Assembly: GCF_017357385.1 (NCBI RefSeq)
Contig: NZ_CP071633.1
Span: forward strand, 1-64,000
Source: Rhizobium sp. NZLR1
GTDB taxonomy: Bacteria; Pseudomonadota; Alphaproteobacteria; Rhizobiales; Rhizobiaceae
Direction: 5' to 3'
DNA: 64,000 nucleotides
Numbering within the stretch: the stretch's first letter is position 1; every line of letters starts with the position of its first letter. Under the pieces are notes generated by a model. It had not been told where the DNA came from. It ran no database searches and saw only the letters and a program-made list of their open reading frames with translations. A program made the translations under genes and the position numbers. Positions 35,787-45,405 of this stretch are shown in pieces.

Positions 35787-36446
35787 ATGGAATGGGATTG
35801 GGACTTCGTCTGGCAAATCATGCCGACCCTTCTCGAAGGGTTCAAGATCACTCTTCTTGCGACCATCCTCGGCGCTGCCGTTGCCATGGTTGTCGGCCTG
35901 GGTCTTGCCATTGCGCGGCGGTCACCGGTCGCCGCCGTGTCGCGCACGGTCGGCTTCATCTCGGAATTTATCCGCGGCACGCCGCTGCTGGTGCAGCTCT
36001 ACTTCATCTTCTACGTGCTGCCGGATATCGGCATCCGGCTGGCGCCGTTGGTCGCCGGCGTCATCGGTATGGGCATTCATTATGCAACCTATACTGCCGA
36101 GGTCTATCGCGCCGGCATCGAGAATGTGCCGCGCGGACAATGGGAAGCGGCCAAGGCCACCAATCTGACGACGCGCCAGGCCTGGATCCACGTGGTCCTG
36201 CCGCAGGCGATCCCGCCGATGATCCCGGCACTCGCCAATTATTTCATCGCCATGTTCAAGGAGACGCCGCTGCTTTCGGCGATCACCGTGCTCGAACTGA
36301 TGAACCAGGCAAAGAGCATCGCCAACAGCAACTACCGCTACATCGAGCCGATGACGCTGGTCGGCGTATTCTTCCTCGTCATCAGCCTGATTTCGGTCGT
36401 GGGCTTGCGCTGGCTCGAGGAACGTTACGCCAGGATGGATGATTGA
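35787..36446 (+). CDS. ehuD: Ectoine/hydroxyectoine ABC permease EhuD
   Basis: A 219-residue partner permease with the loop RGQWEAAKATNLTTRQAW (about residue 115). It lies 4 bp after ehuC with aagga as ribosome binding site. The stop is 2 bp from the start of eutA, so transport and degradation genes are cotranscribed. Confidence 0.92.
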   Translation: MEWDWDFVWQIMPTLLEGFKITLLATILGAAVAMVVGLGLAIARRSPVAAVSRTVGFISEFIRGTPLLVQLYFIFYVLPDIGIRLAPLVAGVIGMGIHYATYTAEVYRAGIENVPRGQWEAAKATNLTTRQAWIHVVLPQAIPPMIPALANYFIAMFKETPLLSAITVLELMNQAKSIANSNYRYIEPMTLVGVFFLVISLISVVGLRWLEERYARMDD

Positions 36447-36448
36447 CC

Positions 36449-37228
36449 ATGCCCGCAAAGATCGAAATCATCCCGGCCGGCCGGCTGCCGCGACTGGACG
36501 ATCGGCCGCTCGAAAAGCGCATCGGCCTGGTCATTCTGGCGACGGACCACACGACGGAGGTGGACTTTCAGCGCATGGTCGCCAGCGATCGCATCGGCGT
36601 CTATGTCAGCCGCATCCACTACGCCAATCCGGTCACACCGGAAAACCTCCTGAAGATGCAGCCGTCGCTGACGCAAGGCGCAGCCCTGATCCTGCCGGAT
36701 GAGGCGCTCGATGCCGTCATGTATTCCTGCACCTCCGCCTCTGTCGTCATCGGCGACCGCAACATCGAAGCGGCGATCCACGCGTCCAAACCCGGCGTTC
36801 CCGTGGTGACGCCGACGGCTGCGGCGGTGAAGGGTCTGAAGGCGCTCGGCGCCAGGCGGATTTCGATGCTGACGCCCTATACGATCGAGACCAGCCGGCC
36901 GATGGCGGATTATTTCGCGGATCTCGGTTTTACGATCGACCGCTTCACCTGTCTCGGCCTGACGGATGATCGCGAAATGGCGCGGATCGCGCCGGATGAA
37001 ATTGCCGCTTTCGCGCGCCAGGTGCTGGCGCCGCAATCCGATGCGCTGTTCATCTCCTGCACGGCCCTGCGCGCCGCTCAGGTCGCCGCCCGGATCGAAG
37101 TCGAGACCGGCAAACCCGTGGTCACCAGCAATCTCGCGACGGCCTGGGCTTGCCTCAGGCTTTGCGGCGATGATCGGCCGCGGCCCGAACTCGGTCAGCT
37201 GATGACCAAGCCTTATCGCGAAGGCTGA
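36449..37228 (+). CDS. eutA: Ectoine utilisation protein EutA (Asp/Glu-racemase-like)
   Basis: A 259-residue protein of the aspartate/glutamate racemase and arylmalonate-decarboxylase superfamily. The two Cys expected in this fold are seen in MYSCTSAS (about residue 94) and FISCTALR (about 196). EutA with EutB and EutC is proposed to convert hydroxyectoine to ectoine. The start ATG at 36449 is preferred over the TTG at 36443. Confidence 0.9.
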   Translation: MPAKIEIIPAGRLPRLDDRPLEKRIGLVILATDHTTEVDFQRMVASDRIGVYVSRIHYANPVTPENLLKMQPSLTQGAALILPDEALDAVMYSCTSASVVIGDRNIEAAIHASKPGVPVVTPTAAAVKGLKALGARRISMLTPYTIETSRPMADYFADLGFTIDRFTCLGLTDDREMARIAPDEIAAFARQVLAPQSDALFISCTALRAAQVAARIEVETGKPVVTSNLATAWACLRLCGDDRPRPELGQLMTKPYREG

Positions 37229-37232
37229 GATC

Positions 37233-38234
37233 ATGGTGAGCGCTTTGTCTGTTACGCTGGAGGACATTCGTGCGGCGGCGCGGCACATTACGGGCCGGGT
37301 GCTTGCCACACCGATCGTGCAGTCGGCATCGCTCGGCGAGATCGCCGGCACTCCCATCTGGCTGAAGCTCGAACATTATCAGACGACCGGCAGTTTCAAG
37401 TTGCGCGGTGCGACCAATGCGGTGCTGTCCCTGTCGCCGGAGCAACGCTTGCGCGGCGTCGTTGCAGCCTCGACCGGAAATCATGGCCGGGCGCTTGCCC
37501 ATGCGGCGAAGGCGCAAGGTGCTGTCGCAACCATCTGCATGTCGCGGTTGGTGCCGGAGAACAAGATTTTAGAAATCCGCCGCCTCGGTGCCGATGTGCG
37601 CATCGTCGGACGATCACAGGACGAGGCGCAGCAGGAGGTCGACCGGCTGGTCCGCGAGGAGGGGCTGGTGATGGTTCCGCCCTTCGATCATCCGGTTGTT
37701 GTCGCAGGCCAGGGGACGCTGGGGCTCGAAATCATCGATGCCTTGCCGGACGCCGCGACTGTGCTGGTACCGCTCTCGGGCGGCGGCTTGGCGGCGGGCG
37801 TTGCCGCCGCCATCAAAGGCGTCAGTCCGAAGACCAAGGTGATCGGCCTGACGATGGAGCGGGGTGCGGCGATGAAGGCGAGCCTCGATGCCGGGTGGCC
37901 GGTGCAGGTCGAGGAGGTGCCGAGCCTTGCCGACTCGCTCGGCGGCGGCATTGGCCTCGACAATCGCGTGACCTTCGCGATGTGCCGCGAACTTCTCGAC
38001 GGCGTCATCCTGCTGACGGAAACGGAAATCGCTGCCGGCATGCGCCACGCCTATTTCAGCGAACGCGAGATCATCGAAGGCGCGGGCGCCGTCGGCATCG
38101 CAGCGCTGCTTGCGGGAAAGATCAGCTCCCGCGGTCCCGTCGTCGCGATCCTGTCCGGGCGGAATGTCGACATGGAACAGCACCGCCGGGTGATCAACGG
38201 CGAGACGGCAATCTTCGGGGAGGGTGGGCCATGA
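37233..38234 (+). CDS. eutB: Ectoine utilisation protein EutB (threonine-dehydratase-like)
   Basis: A 333-residue PLP enzyme of the serine/threonine dehydratase family. The PLP Lys is in TTGSFKLRGA (about residue 55), and the glycine-rich phosphate loop is SGGGLAAG (about 184). It lies 4 bp after eutA and overlaps eutC by 4 nt. It acts with EutA and EutC on hydroxyectoine. Confidence 0.92.
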   Translation: MVSALSVTLEDIRAAARHITGRVLATPIVQSASLGEIAGTPIWLKLEHYQTTGSFKLRGATNAVLSLSPEQRLRGVVAASTGNHGRALAHAAKAQGAVATICMSRLVPENKILEIRRLGADVRIVGRSQDEAQQEVDRLVREEGLVMVPPFDHPVVVAGQGTLGLEIIDALPDAATVLVPLSGGGLAAGVAAAIKGVSPKTKVIGLTMERGAAMKASLDAGWPVQVEEVPSLADSLGGGIGLDNRVTFAMCRELLDGVILLTETEIAAGMRHAYFSEREIIEGAGAVGIAALLAGKISSRGPVVAILSGRNVDMEQHRRVINGETAIFGEGGP

Positions 38235-39223
38235 GCCGGATGATCATTCTGACGGAAGCAGAATTGCGGAAGATCATCGCGCTCGATCGCGATGCGGTCG
38301 CCTGCATCGAGCAAGCTTTCGCAGCGCTTGCCACCAAGACCGTCGCCATGCCGCCGATCCTGCGGCTCGACATTCCGGAATATCGCGGCGAAGTCGATGT
38401 GAAGACCGCCTATGTGCCCGGCATCGAAGGTTTCGCAATCAAGATCAGCCCCGGCTTCTTCGACAATCCGAAGATCGGCCTGCCGAGCACCAACGGTATG
38501 ATGGTGCTGCTGTCGAGCCGAACGGGCCTGGTGCAGGCGCTGCTGCTGGACAATGGCTATCTGACCGATGTGCGCACCGCCGCAGCCGGCGCCGTCGCGG
38601 CAAAACATCTGTCGCGGGAAAATGCCTCCGTAGCCGCCATCTTCGGAGCAGGCGTTCAGGCGCGGCTGCAGCTCGAAGCGCTGACGCTGGTGCGGCCGAT
38701 CCGCGAAGCCAGGATTTGGGCGCGGGATGCCACCAAAGCGCAAGCCGCGGCAGCCGAACTCGCGGGAAAGCTCGGTTTTCCCGTCACCGTGACATTGGAC
38801 CCCAGGGGTGCAATCGGCGGCGCCGACCTCATCGTCACCACCACACCCGCGGAAAGCCCGATCATTGAGGCCGGGTGGCTGGAACCCGGACAGCATCTGA
38901 CGGCCATGGGCTCGGATGCGGAACACAAGAACGAGATCGATCCGGCCGCCATCGCCGGCGCCGGCCTCTATGTCGCCGACAGCCTGAAACAGACGCGGTG
39001 TCTGGGCGAGCTGCACCACGCAATCGATGCCGGCCTGGTCGCGATGGAAGAAGTCTTCGCCGAACTCGGCCAGATCGTTGCCGGCCAGGCGCAAGGACGG
39101 ACGAGCGACCACCAGATCACCATCGCCGACCTCACGGGAACCGGCATCCAGGATACCGCCATCGCCACGCTCGCTTTTGCCCGCGCCGGCGCGGCGAATG
39201 CCGGGACCCCATTCGAAAGCTGA
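38231..39223 (+). CDS. eutC: Ectoine utilisation protein EutC (ornithine-cyclodeaminase-like)
   Basis: A 330-residue protein of the ornithine cyclodeaminase/mu-crystallin family, with the Rossmann motif AIFGAGVQARLQLEAL (about residue 137) and DVRTAAAGAVAA just before it. The ATG at 38231 overlaps the eutB stop (ATGA). The open frame further upstream only mirrors eutB. Third member of the eutABC hydroxyectoine set. Confidence 0.92.
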   Translation: MSRMIILTEAELRKIIALDRDAVACIEQAFAALATKTVAMPPILRLDIPEYRGEVDVKTAYVPGIEGFAIKISPGFFDNPKIGLPSTNGMMVLLSSRTGLVQALLLDNGYLTDVRTAAAGAVAAKHLSRENASVAAIFGAGVQARLQLEALTLVRPIREARIWARDATKAQAAAAELAGKLGFPVTVTLDPRGAIGGADLIVTTTPAESPIIEAGWLEPGQHLTAMGSDAEHKNEIDPAAIAGAGLYVADSLKQTRCLGELHHAIDAGLVAMEEVFAELGQIVAGQAQGRTSDHQITIADLTGTGIQDTAIATLAFARAGAANAGTPFES

Positions 39224-39251
39224 CCGGCATTCGCCGGAGAAGGGAAGAAAC

Positions 39252-40433
39252 ATGACCCAGCCCAATTTGAAGTTTTCGCTCGGCGAATATGCCGCGCGGC
39301 TGGAAAAGACACGGCGCGCCATGGAGGCGAAGGGCGTAGACCTCCTGATCGTCAGTGACCCGTCGAACATGGCCTGGCTGACCGGCTATGACGGCTGGTC
39401 CTTTTATGTGCACCAGGCGGTGATCGTGCCACCGCAGGGCGAACCAATCTGGTTCGGCCGCGGCCAGGATGCCAACGGCGCCAAGTTCACCGCCTATCTG
39501 AAGCATGACAACATCGTCGGCTATCCCGATCACTATGTGCAGTCGACCGAACGTCATCCGATGGACGTCCTCTGCGGGATCCTGACCGAACGCGGCTTCG
39601 GCAAGCTGACGATCGGCGTCGAGATGGACAATTACTGGTTCTCGGCGGCAGCCTTTGCGGCCCTGCAGAAGCACCTGCCGAACGCCCGCTTCGTCGACGC
39701 GACCGCGCTGGTCAACTGGCAGCGGGCGATCAAGAGCGAGACCGAGATCAAATACATGCGCAATGCCGCCCGGATCGTCGAAGCCATGCACGCGCGCATC
39801 TTCGACAAGATCGAAGTCGGCATGCGCAAATGCGATCTGGTCGCGGAAATCTATGACGCCGGCACCCGCGGCGTCGACGGCATCGGCGGCGATTATCCGG
39901 CGATCGTACCGCTGCTGCCGTCCGGCGTCGAAGCATCTGCTCCGCATCTGACCTGGGACGACCGGCCGTTGAAAAAGGGCGAGGGCACCTTCTTCGAGAT
40001 TGCCGGCTGCTACAATCGCTATCATCTGCCGCTGTCACGCACCGTCTTCCTCGGCAAGCCGACGCAGGCCTTTCTCGATGCCGAAAAAGCGACGCTGGAA
40101 GGCATGGAGGCTGGTCTTGCGGTCGCGAAACCCGGAAACACCTGCGAGGACATCGCCAATGCATTCTTCGCGGTCCTGAAAAAATACGGCATCGTCAAGG
40201 ACAACCGCACCGGTTACCCGATCGGCCTATCCTATCCGCCGGACTGGGGCGAACGCACCATGAGCCTGCGGCCGGGCGACCGGACGGAGCTGAAGCCCGG
40301 CATGACCTTCCACTTCATGACCGGCCTCTGGCTCGACGACATGGGTTTCGAGACGACCGAGAGCATCCTCATCACCGAGAGCGGCGTCGAATGCTTCGCC
40401 AACGTGCCGCGCAGACTGATGGTCAAGGATTGA
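39252..40433 (+). CDS. eutD: Ectoine hydrolase EutD (DoeA)
   Basis: A 393-residue creatinase/prolidase-fold (M24-like) hydrolase. In known members it opens the ectoine ring to N-acetyl-2,4-diaminobutyrate. The N-terminal domain has LTGYDGWSFYVHQ near residue 47; the pita-bread domain starts about 160 (IKSETEIKYMRNAA). The ATG at 39252 has a ribosome binding site (agggaag). The open frame before it overlaps eutC and is not coding. Confidence 0.93.
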   Translation: MTQPNLKFSLGEYAARLEKTRRAMEAKGVDLLIVSDPSNMAWLTGYDGWSFYVHQAVIVPPQGEPIWFGRGQDANGAKFTAYLKHDNIVGYPDHYVQSTERHPMDVLCGILTERGFGKLTIGVEMDNYWFSAAAFAALQKHLPNARFVDATALVNWQRAIKSETEIKYMRNAARIVEAMHARIFDKIEVGMRKCDLVAEIYDAGTRGVDGIGGDYPAIVPLLPSGVEASAPHLTWDDRPLKKGEGTFFEIAGCYNRYHLPLSRTVFLGKPTQAFLDAEKATLEGMEAGLAVAKPGNTCEDIANAFFAVLKKYGIVKDNRTGYPIGLSYPPDWGERTMSLRPGDRTELKPGMTFHFMTGLWLDDMGFETTESILITESGVECFANVPRRLMVKD

Positions 40434-40440
40434 GGCTGTC

Positions 40441-41448
40441 ATGAACGAGATTGGCTTGCGACCGTCGCCGATCAGCGCGACGGTGGATTTCGCCGCCGAG
40501 GGTGTCCAGCACGGCTTCCTGCGGCTGCCTTACAGCCGTGACGATTCCGCCTGGGGGTCGGTGATGATCCCGATAACCGTCATCCGGAACGGCAAGGGGC
40601 CAACGGCCCTTCTGACCGGCGGCAATCACGGCGACGAGTATGAAGGACCGATCGCGCTCTTTGATCTTGCCCGCACGCTGAAGGCCGAGGCGGTGAAGGG
40701 CACGGTTATCATCGTGCCGGCCATGAATTATCCGGCGTTTCAGACGGGAACCAGGACCTCGCCGATCGACAAAGGCAACATGAACCGCAGCTTTCCGGGC
40801 CGGCCGGACGGCACGGTGACGGAGAAGATCGCCGATTATTTCCAGCGTGTGCTTCTGCCGATGGCGGATATCGTTCTCGACTTCCATTCCGGCGGCAAGA
40901 CGCTCGATTTTCTGCCGTTCTGCGCAGCCCATATCCTGCCGAACAAGCAGCAGGAGGCGCAGGCTTTCGACCTCGTGACGGCCTTTGCCGCGCCCTATTC
41001 GATGAAGATGCTGGAGATCGATGCGGTCGGCATGTACGACACCGCGGCCGAGGAGATGGGCAAGGTCTTTATCACCACGGAACTCGGCGGCGGCGGCACG
41101 GCCACGGCCAAAAGTGCGGCGATTGCCAAGCGCGGCACGATGAACGTTTTGCGCCACGCGGGGTTCGTCGCGGGCGCTGTCGATGCCGGTCCGACGACCT
41201 GGCTCGACATGCCGGACGGCCGCTGCTTCTCCTTCGCGGAGGAAGGGGGACTGATCGAACCTGTCATCGATCTCGGTGACGCAGTCACTGACGATGCCGT
41301 CATTGCGCGCATCCATCCGACCGGGCGGACCGGGGTGGCGCCCCGCGAGATCCGCGCCGGAATGAGCGGCATTCTCTGTGCCCGGCATTTCCCGGGGCTG
41401 GTCAAACCAGGCGATTGCGTTGCCGTCGTGGCGATCGTTACAGGCTGA
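40441..41448 (+). CDS. eutE: N-acetyl-2,4-diaminobutyrate deacetylase EutE (DoeB)
   Basis: A 335-residue zinc deacylase of the succinylglutamate desuccinylase/aspartoacylase family. Zinc ligands are visible in GGNHGDEYEG (about residue 60) and DFHSGG (about 149). It removes the acetyl group to give diaminobutyrate, the substrate of the transaminase encoded at 28064. It is last in the plus-strand ectoine operon and converges on the chemoreceptor gene. Confidence 0.93.
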   Translation: MNEIGLRPSPISATVDFAAEGVQHGFLRLPYSRDDSAWGSVMIPITVIRNGKGPTALLTGGNHGDEYEGPIALFDLARTLKAEAVKGTVIIVPAMNYPAFQTGTRTSPIDKGNMNRSFPGRPDGTVTEKIADYFQRVLLPMADIVLDFHSGGKTLDFLPFCAAHILPNKQQEAQAFDLVTAFAAPYSMKMLEIDAVGMYDTAAEEMGKVFITTELGGGGTATAKSAAIAKRGTMNVLRHAGFVAGAVDAGPTTWLDMPDGRCFSFAEEGGLIEPVIDLGDAVTDDAVIARIHPTGRTGVAPREIRAGMSGILCARHFPGLVKPGDCVAVVAIVTG

Positions 41449-41479
41449 GGTGAACGGAGTTCCGGCGGCTGCTCATACG

Positions 41480-43357
41480 TCAAGCCGCTTTCTGCGGTCT
41501 TGACGCGCTGGCTCTCGCATCGACCTGGAAGCGGTTGACGACCCCTTCCAGCGTCTGCGTCTGGGTGCCGAGCGCTCGACAGGCCGAGGCGGTTTCGACG
41601 GCCATGGCCGCGTTGCGTTGCGTCACTTCATCCAGGGCATTGACGGAGGCGTTGATCTCGCCGATCGCCACTGCTTGTTCGGAGGACACCGAAACGATGC
41701 GGGCAATCAGGCCGGCGACCTGCTCGACCTGTCCTTCAATTTCCAGAAGCGCCTTGCCAGTGCGGTTGACAAGCTGCACCCCGCTGGAAACCTGAGCCGA
41801 GGATGTGGAAATCAGAGCCCTGATCTCCTTGGCGGCGTTGGCCGAGCGCATGGCGAGTTCGCGCACTTCCTGCGCCACGACGGCAAAACCCTTGCCCGCT
41901 TCGCCAGCACGGGCGGCTTCGACCCCGGCATTGAGCGCCAGAAGATTGGTCTGGAAGGCGATTTCATCGATAACGTTGACGATGTCGCCGATCTGCGACG
42001 ACGAACCTTCGATCCTTTCCATGGCGGCGATCGCTTCGCGAACGACGGCGGCCGAATGTTCGGCGCTGGTGCGGGTCTCGGCCATCATGCCGGTTGCCTT
42101 GCCGGCATGCTCGGCGGCGTCTTTCGCCTTGACGTTCATCTCATCGAGCGCAGCCGTGGCCTGTTCGAGCATCGCGGCCTGCTGTTCCGTGCGCGACGCG
42201 AGACTCTCGGTTGCGCCCGTAATGCCGTCCGAGGAACTGCCCACTTGCCTGGAGGTCAGGGCGATCTCGGCCATCGAGGCGCAAAGTGCGTCCATGCTGT
42301 CGTTGAACTTGGCGCGCAAAGTCTCGTAGGCGGCGGCGAAGGGTGTGGCGATCCGGCAATCGAGATTGCCGTGTGATAGCTGGTCCAAGCCGTACGTCAG
42401 CTGATCGATCACCATTTCGCGGATCTGCTCGTCGGCGGCTTTTTCGGCCATCTGGCTGCGTTCGCGTTCAAATTCCGCATCGCGAAGCGCCGTCTCGCGC
42501 TTCTGCGCGCCCTCGCGTTCCAGCGCGTTGCGGCGGAAGACGGCCACGGCCTTGGACATGGCGCCGATTTCGTCGGAGCGGCTGGCATAGGGAACGTCTG
42601 TCGAATAATCGCCGTCTGCGAGGTTGCCCATATAGGCTTTCATACCGTCGAGCGGCACGATTGCCCGGCGACGCAAGAGATAGAGACCCACCAGCAACAG
42701 GCCGAATGAGCCGAAGCCCGCGGCACCCGCATAGATCGTCCAGGTGACGATTTCCGAGGCGGCATTGCGCTCCTCGCCCTTCAGGAAGGCATCGGAATTT
42801 GCGACAAGTTTCTCGACCGCATCCTGATGCGAATGAAAGGCGACGCGCAATTGCTCGATCGCACCATGCGCCTTGTCTTCATCCTTGGCGGTCAGGGCGG
42901 GAATGATCTCGCGGTTCATCACGTCCCAGAATACATCGCCCTTGGCGATGACATCGTTTTCAAGCTCGTCCTTCAAAGCCTGCGGCAGGCGGGTGGTTTT
43001 CCAATAGGCGCGGCGATCGTCGTAAGCAGCCTTGAGATTCGCGATCTTGGCCAGATTGGTATCGGTCAGTTCGGGAAATTTGCTCGCCTCGAAGGAGAGC
43101 ATGTAGGACTCGACGACAAACAGCGGCGGCGGCAGAATATCGGCGATCAGATCCTTTCCGTAAACGACCTGTTCGTAAACCGGGCCATTGACCTTCAGCC
43201 GTTCGAGCGCCGATTGCTGCAATCCGATCGACATGAAGAGGCCGGCCGAAACGGCGACGCCAAACGCCACCAAACTGCGCGCAATAGTAAAGGCCAAGAC
43301 CGTCTCCAAATAACTTATGGCCTCTCTTCTTCGAGACGCCTGATCTACGTGCAGCAT
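41480..43357 (-). CDS. Methyl-accepting chemotaxis protein
   Basis: A chemoreceptor of up to 625 residues. There is one membrane segment near the N-terminus (about residues 20-48), a helical periplasmic sensor (about 50-220), a second membrane segment (about 226-246), a HAMP region (about 247-300) and the signalling hairpin with [25 protein letters not shown] near 480. The ATG at 43357 has a poor ribosome binding site; TTG at 43309 is an alternative that begins right before the membrane segment. Its ligand is unknown; it lies next to the ectoine and hook genes. Confidence 0.92.
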   Translation of the reverse strand: MLHVDQASRRREAISYLETVLAFTIARSLVAFGVAVSAGLFMSIGLQQSALERLKVNGPVYEQVVYGKDLIADILPPPLFVVESYMLSFEASKFPELTDTNLAKIANLKAAYDDRRAYWKTTRLPQALKDELENDVIAKGDVFWDVMNREIIPALTAKDEDKAHGAIEQLRVAFHSHQDAVEKLVANSDAFLKGEERNAASEIVTWTIYAGAAGFGSFGLLLVGLYLLRRRAIVPLDGMKAYMGNLADGDYSTDVPYASRSDEIGAMSKAVAVFRRNALEREGAQKRETALRDAEFERERSQMAEKAADEQIREMVIDQLTYGLDQLSHGNLDCRIATPFAAAYETLRAKFNDSMDALCASMAEIALTSRQVGSSSDGITGATESLASRTEQQAAMLEQATAALDEMNVKAKDAAEHAGKATGMMAETRTSAEHSAAVVREAIAAMERIEGSSSQIGDIVNVIDEIAFQTNLLALNAGVEAARAGEAGKGFAVVAQEVRELAMRSANAAKEIRALISTSSAQVSSGVQLVNRTGKALLEIEGQVEQVAGLIARIVSVSSEQAVAIGEINASVNALDEVTQRNAAMAVETASACRALGTQTQTLEGVVNRFQVDARASASRPQKAA

Positions 43358-43545
43358 TATTTCGCAAGAACGCTGAGATATGGTTAATTCTTTCGTTGGC
43401 AGGGGGTTGGCTCACCTGTGAAAGGCCGGTGCAACCGTCCAAAATTGGGGTGATGGCAAACAACGGCCACTTTGGTAGTAAGCCATTATCCGTCAACTCA
43501 CTGGCCGGGATGCTGAGCGTCATATTTATCAGAAAGGAGATCAGT

Positions 43546-43794
43546 ATGACCGAACCTCAGCTTGCCGTACGGAGTGCAAAGGCGCGTGATCTTGCGCGAC
43601 GGCTTGCCCGCCGCGAAAATCGTTCAGTCGCCGAGATTGTCGAGCGGGCTCTCGAACACTATGAGATCTGTCAAGTCGGGCCAGAGCCAGCCATGTCCGT
43701 CTATGCCCGCCTTTCACCGCAAAGCGGGGCGGATCTCGATCTCGAAGCAGTCGTCGATGGAAGCCGCGAGATTCACAAGGGCATAGAGGTCTAA
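43546..43794 (+). CDS. VapB/PSK-type antitoxin, orphan
   Basis: An 82-residue protein with the Rv0623/VapB-type ribbon-helix-helix pattern RSAKARDLARRLARRENRSV followed by EIVERALEHYE. The ribosome binding site aaggag sits 6 nt before the ATG, so the start is firm. VapB genes usually precede a VapC PIN-domain toxin; here the next gene is convergent and no PIN domain is encoded nearby. It may be a remnant antitoxin or one acting on a toxin elsewhere. Confidence 0.75.
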   Translation: MTEPQLAVRSAKARDLARRLARRENRSVAEIVERALEHYEICQVGPEPAMSVYARLSPQSGADLDLEAVVDGSREIHKGIEV

Positions 43795-43830
43795 ATTCTG
43801 GATTGGGTCGTTCCGGTGAGAATTTAGGCC
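43788..43830. terminator. Shared hairpin between convergent genes
   Basis: GGTCTAAATTCT (43788-43799) pairs with AGAATTTAGGCC (43819-43830) with one G-U pair. The stem contains the TAA stop of the antitoxin gene on one arm and the stop of the convergent small gene on the other. It may act as a bidirectional terminator, though no long T tract follows. Confidence 0.55.
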
Positions 43831-44138
43831 AATCGCATCAGCATTTCGTTGAGGTCGCCGATCTTGCGCAGCAGCTCGACCAATCTATCTGTATCGTCCT
43901 GGCTGAGCCGGCCGGTTTCGCCGCTGCTGTTCCAAAGCTGTTGGAATTCTTGGCTCATCTGGAGCGCGCTGTTCATTATGCCGATGATTTGCGCGCGGTT
44001 TTCCCAGGTTGCAACGACGGTTGGTTCGTCCATCTCGATCGAAATATCCGGTTCGCGTTCCAGCAAAAGCAATTTCTGATTCCTCTTGGGCGAAGATGAC
44101 TTGGTTCGGATGGCGCCATCGGGTCGGCGGTGGGCCAT
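43824..44138 (-). CDS. Small hypothetical protein
   Basis: A 104-residue protein not recognised. The N-terminus is basic (residues 1-25), the middle (about 35-75) is amphipathic and helical, and the C-terminus ends with a leucine-rich helix (about 80-104). No membrane segment or signal peptide is evident. It converges on the antitoxin gene and shares the stop-codon hairpin. It could be a small regulatory or structural protein; no function is proposed. Confidence 0.5.
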   Translation of the reverse strand: MAHRRPDGAIRTKSSSPKRNQKLLLLEREPDISIEMDEPTVVATWENRAQIIGIMNSALQMSQEFQQLWNSSGETGRLSQDDTDRLVELLRKIGDLNEMLMRLA

Positions 44139-44316
44139 CTCTGCAACTACGCGGGAATACGGTTCGACTTAAAAAGCGTTTGAAACGATTGGCTAGCGGG
44201 TATGGGGCGGACCCGTTAGCCAATCGGCAAACCCTTCCCGGAATCACTCAAAGCAGGATTCGCAGGAGCAATAAAATGGGAATATTTCCCATTTGTCAAT
44301 GTGGGTGACAGCGTTT

Positions 44317-45405
44317 TCAGTGCGGAACCGGATCGGGGGGCGGCGACCCGGGAGGCCCCGAGCCGGGAGGCGGGCCGCCAGGGCCGGGTGGCGGACCTCG
44401 CCTGCCCGGATCGGGAAAATCGCCGCCCGGCCCGCCTCTGCCGAAAGGCGAGTGATCGGGCCCCGGTCCGTTCCCGGGACCATTCGGCGGGCGCGGACCA
44501 ACGCCATTGGGACCAGGTCCGGGAAAGCCAGTCATTCTGCTCGAATCCCGCACGCCGATATCGACGAAGCCATGACCATCGGGGGAGAGTTGCATCGACC
44601 CGGAAGGCGCCGAACCTCCAGGTCCAGAACCCGCCATGCCTCTGTCCCCCGGCCGGAAGGTCTCGATGTTGACGGTACCGCGTTTCAGGCCCGGCACGAC
44701 AGGTTCGGCCTGAATACGAGTGACGATCAATCGATCGGCAACCGCCTTCAGACGCACGAGTGTTTGTTTGCCGGCCAGATACCCATGCGTGCTTCCAAGC
44801 GAAAGGCCGCCGATCAGGACGTGATTGCCGCTCTTGACGAGGACACCACGGACATGGACGCCATCGGAAACGGAGCGGGGCTCGATGCGCCGGGCAATGA
44901 TCGTGCCGTCAGGTTTGCGGATACCGAACACGGCAACCCGCTTGCCTTTCCGCAGGCCCTTCGTCGCCAAACCTGATGCGTCGACGGTTTGCGAAAGTAT
45001 TCTTATCCCGGTCTTATCAATCCGGTCGATGCGGCCCTGGACCTCGCTGACGATCGTAATGCGGGCGGCGCGCTTGCCTGTGAGCAGCACCCGGGCGACA
45101 TGACCGACCTTCATCGCGCTGGCGGGAACGCGTCGTCCATCGATCTCGATCGGCGTCGTGGCGCTGAACGGTATGTGGATATCGTTGACGATAATGCTGC
45201 CGAAACCCTGGATGGTCCCGACGATGCCGGTTCCGCCGATGCCGTGATCTTCGTTCTCGCCGCCTCCCTGAATGGAAAGACCGGACCCGCCGATTCCATG
45301 ATCGCTGGTGCCGGTCGGCTGCGCGGCTGTCATCGCAGGTATCAGGACCTGAAGCGCAATTCCGCCCAGCAGAAACTGTCGTCTCGAGATCGTTGACGGG
45401 CTCAT
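44317..45405 (-). CDS. DUF5666-domain secreted protein with Pro/Gly-rich tail
   Basis: A 362-residue protein with a twin-arginine signal (SRRQFLLGG at residues 7-15). Two HGIGG motifs follow (about 36 and 54), then beta-rich DUF5666-like repeats from about 60 to 240 (GFGSIIVND and related). The tail (about 290-362) is nearly all Pro, Gly, Asp and Arg. It overlaps the DUF6502 gene by 4 nt. A cell-envelope role is likely; the precise function is unknown. Confidence 0.75.
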   Translation of the reverse strand: MSPSTISRRQFLLGGIALQVLIPAMTAAQPTGTSDHGIGGSGLSIQGGGENEDHGIGGTGIVGTIQGFGSIIVNDIHIPFSATTPIEIDGRRVPASAMKVGHVARVLLTGKRAARITIVSEVQGRIDRIDKTGIRILSQTVDASGLATKGLRKGKRVAVFGIRKPDGTIIARRIEPRSVSDGVHVRGVLVKSGNHVLIGGLSLGSTHGYLAGKQTLVRLKAVADRLIVTRIQAEPVVPGLKRGTVNIETFRPGDRGMAGSGPGGSAPSGSMQLSPDGHGFVDIGVRDSSRMTGFPGPGPNGVGPRPPNGPGNGPGPDHSPFGRGGPGGDFPDPGRRGPPPGPGGPPPGSGPPGSPPPDPVPH

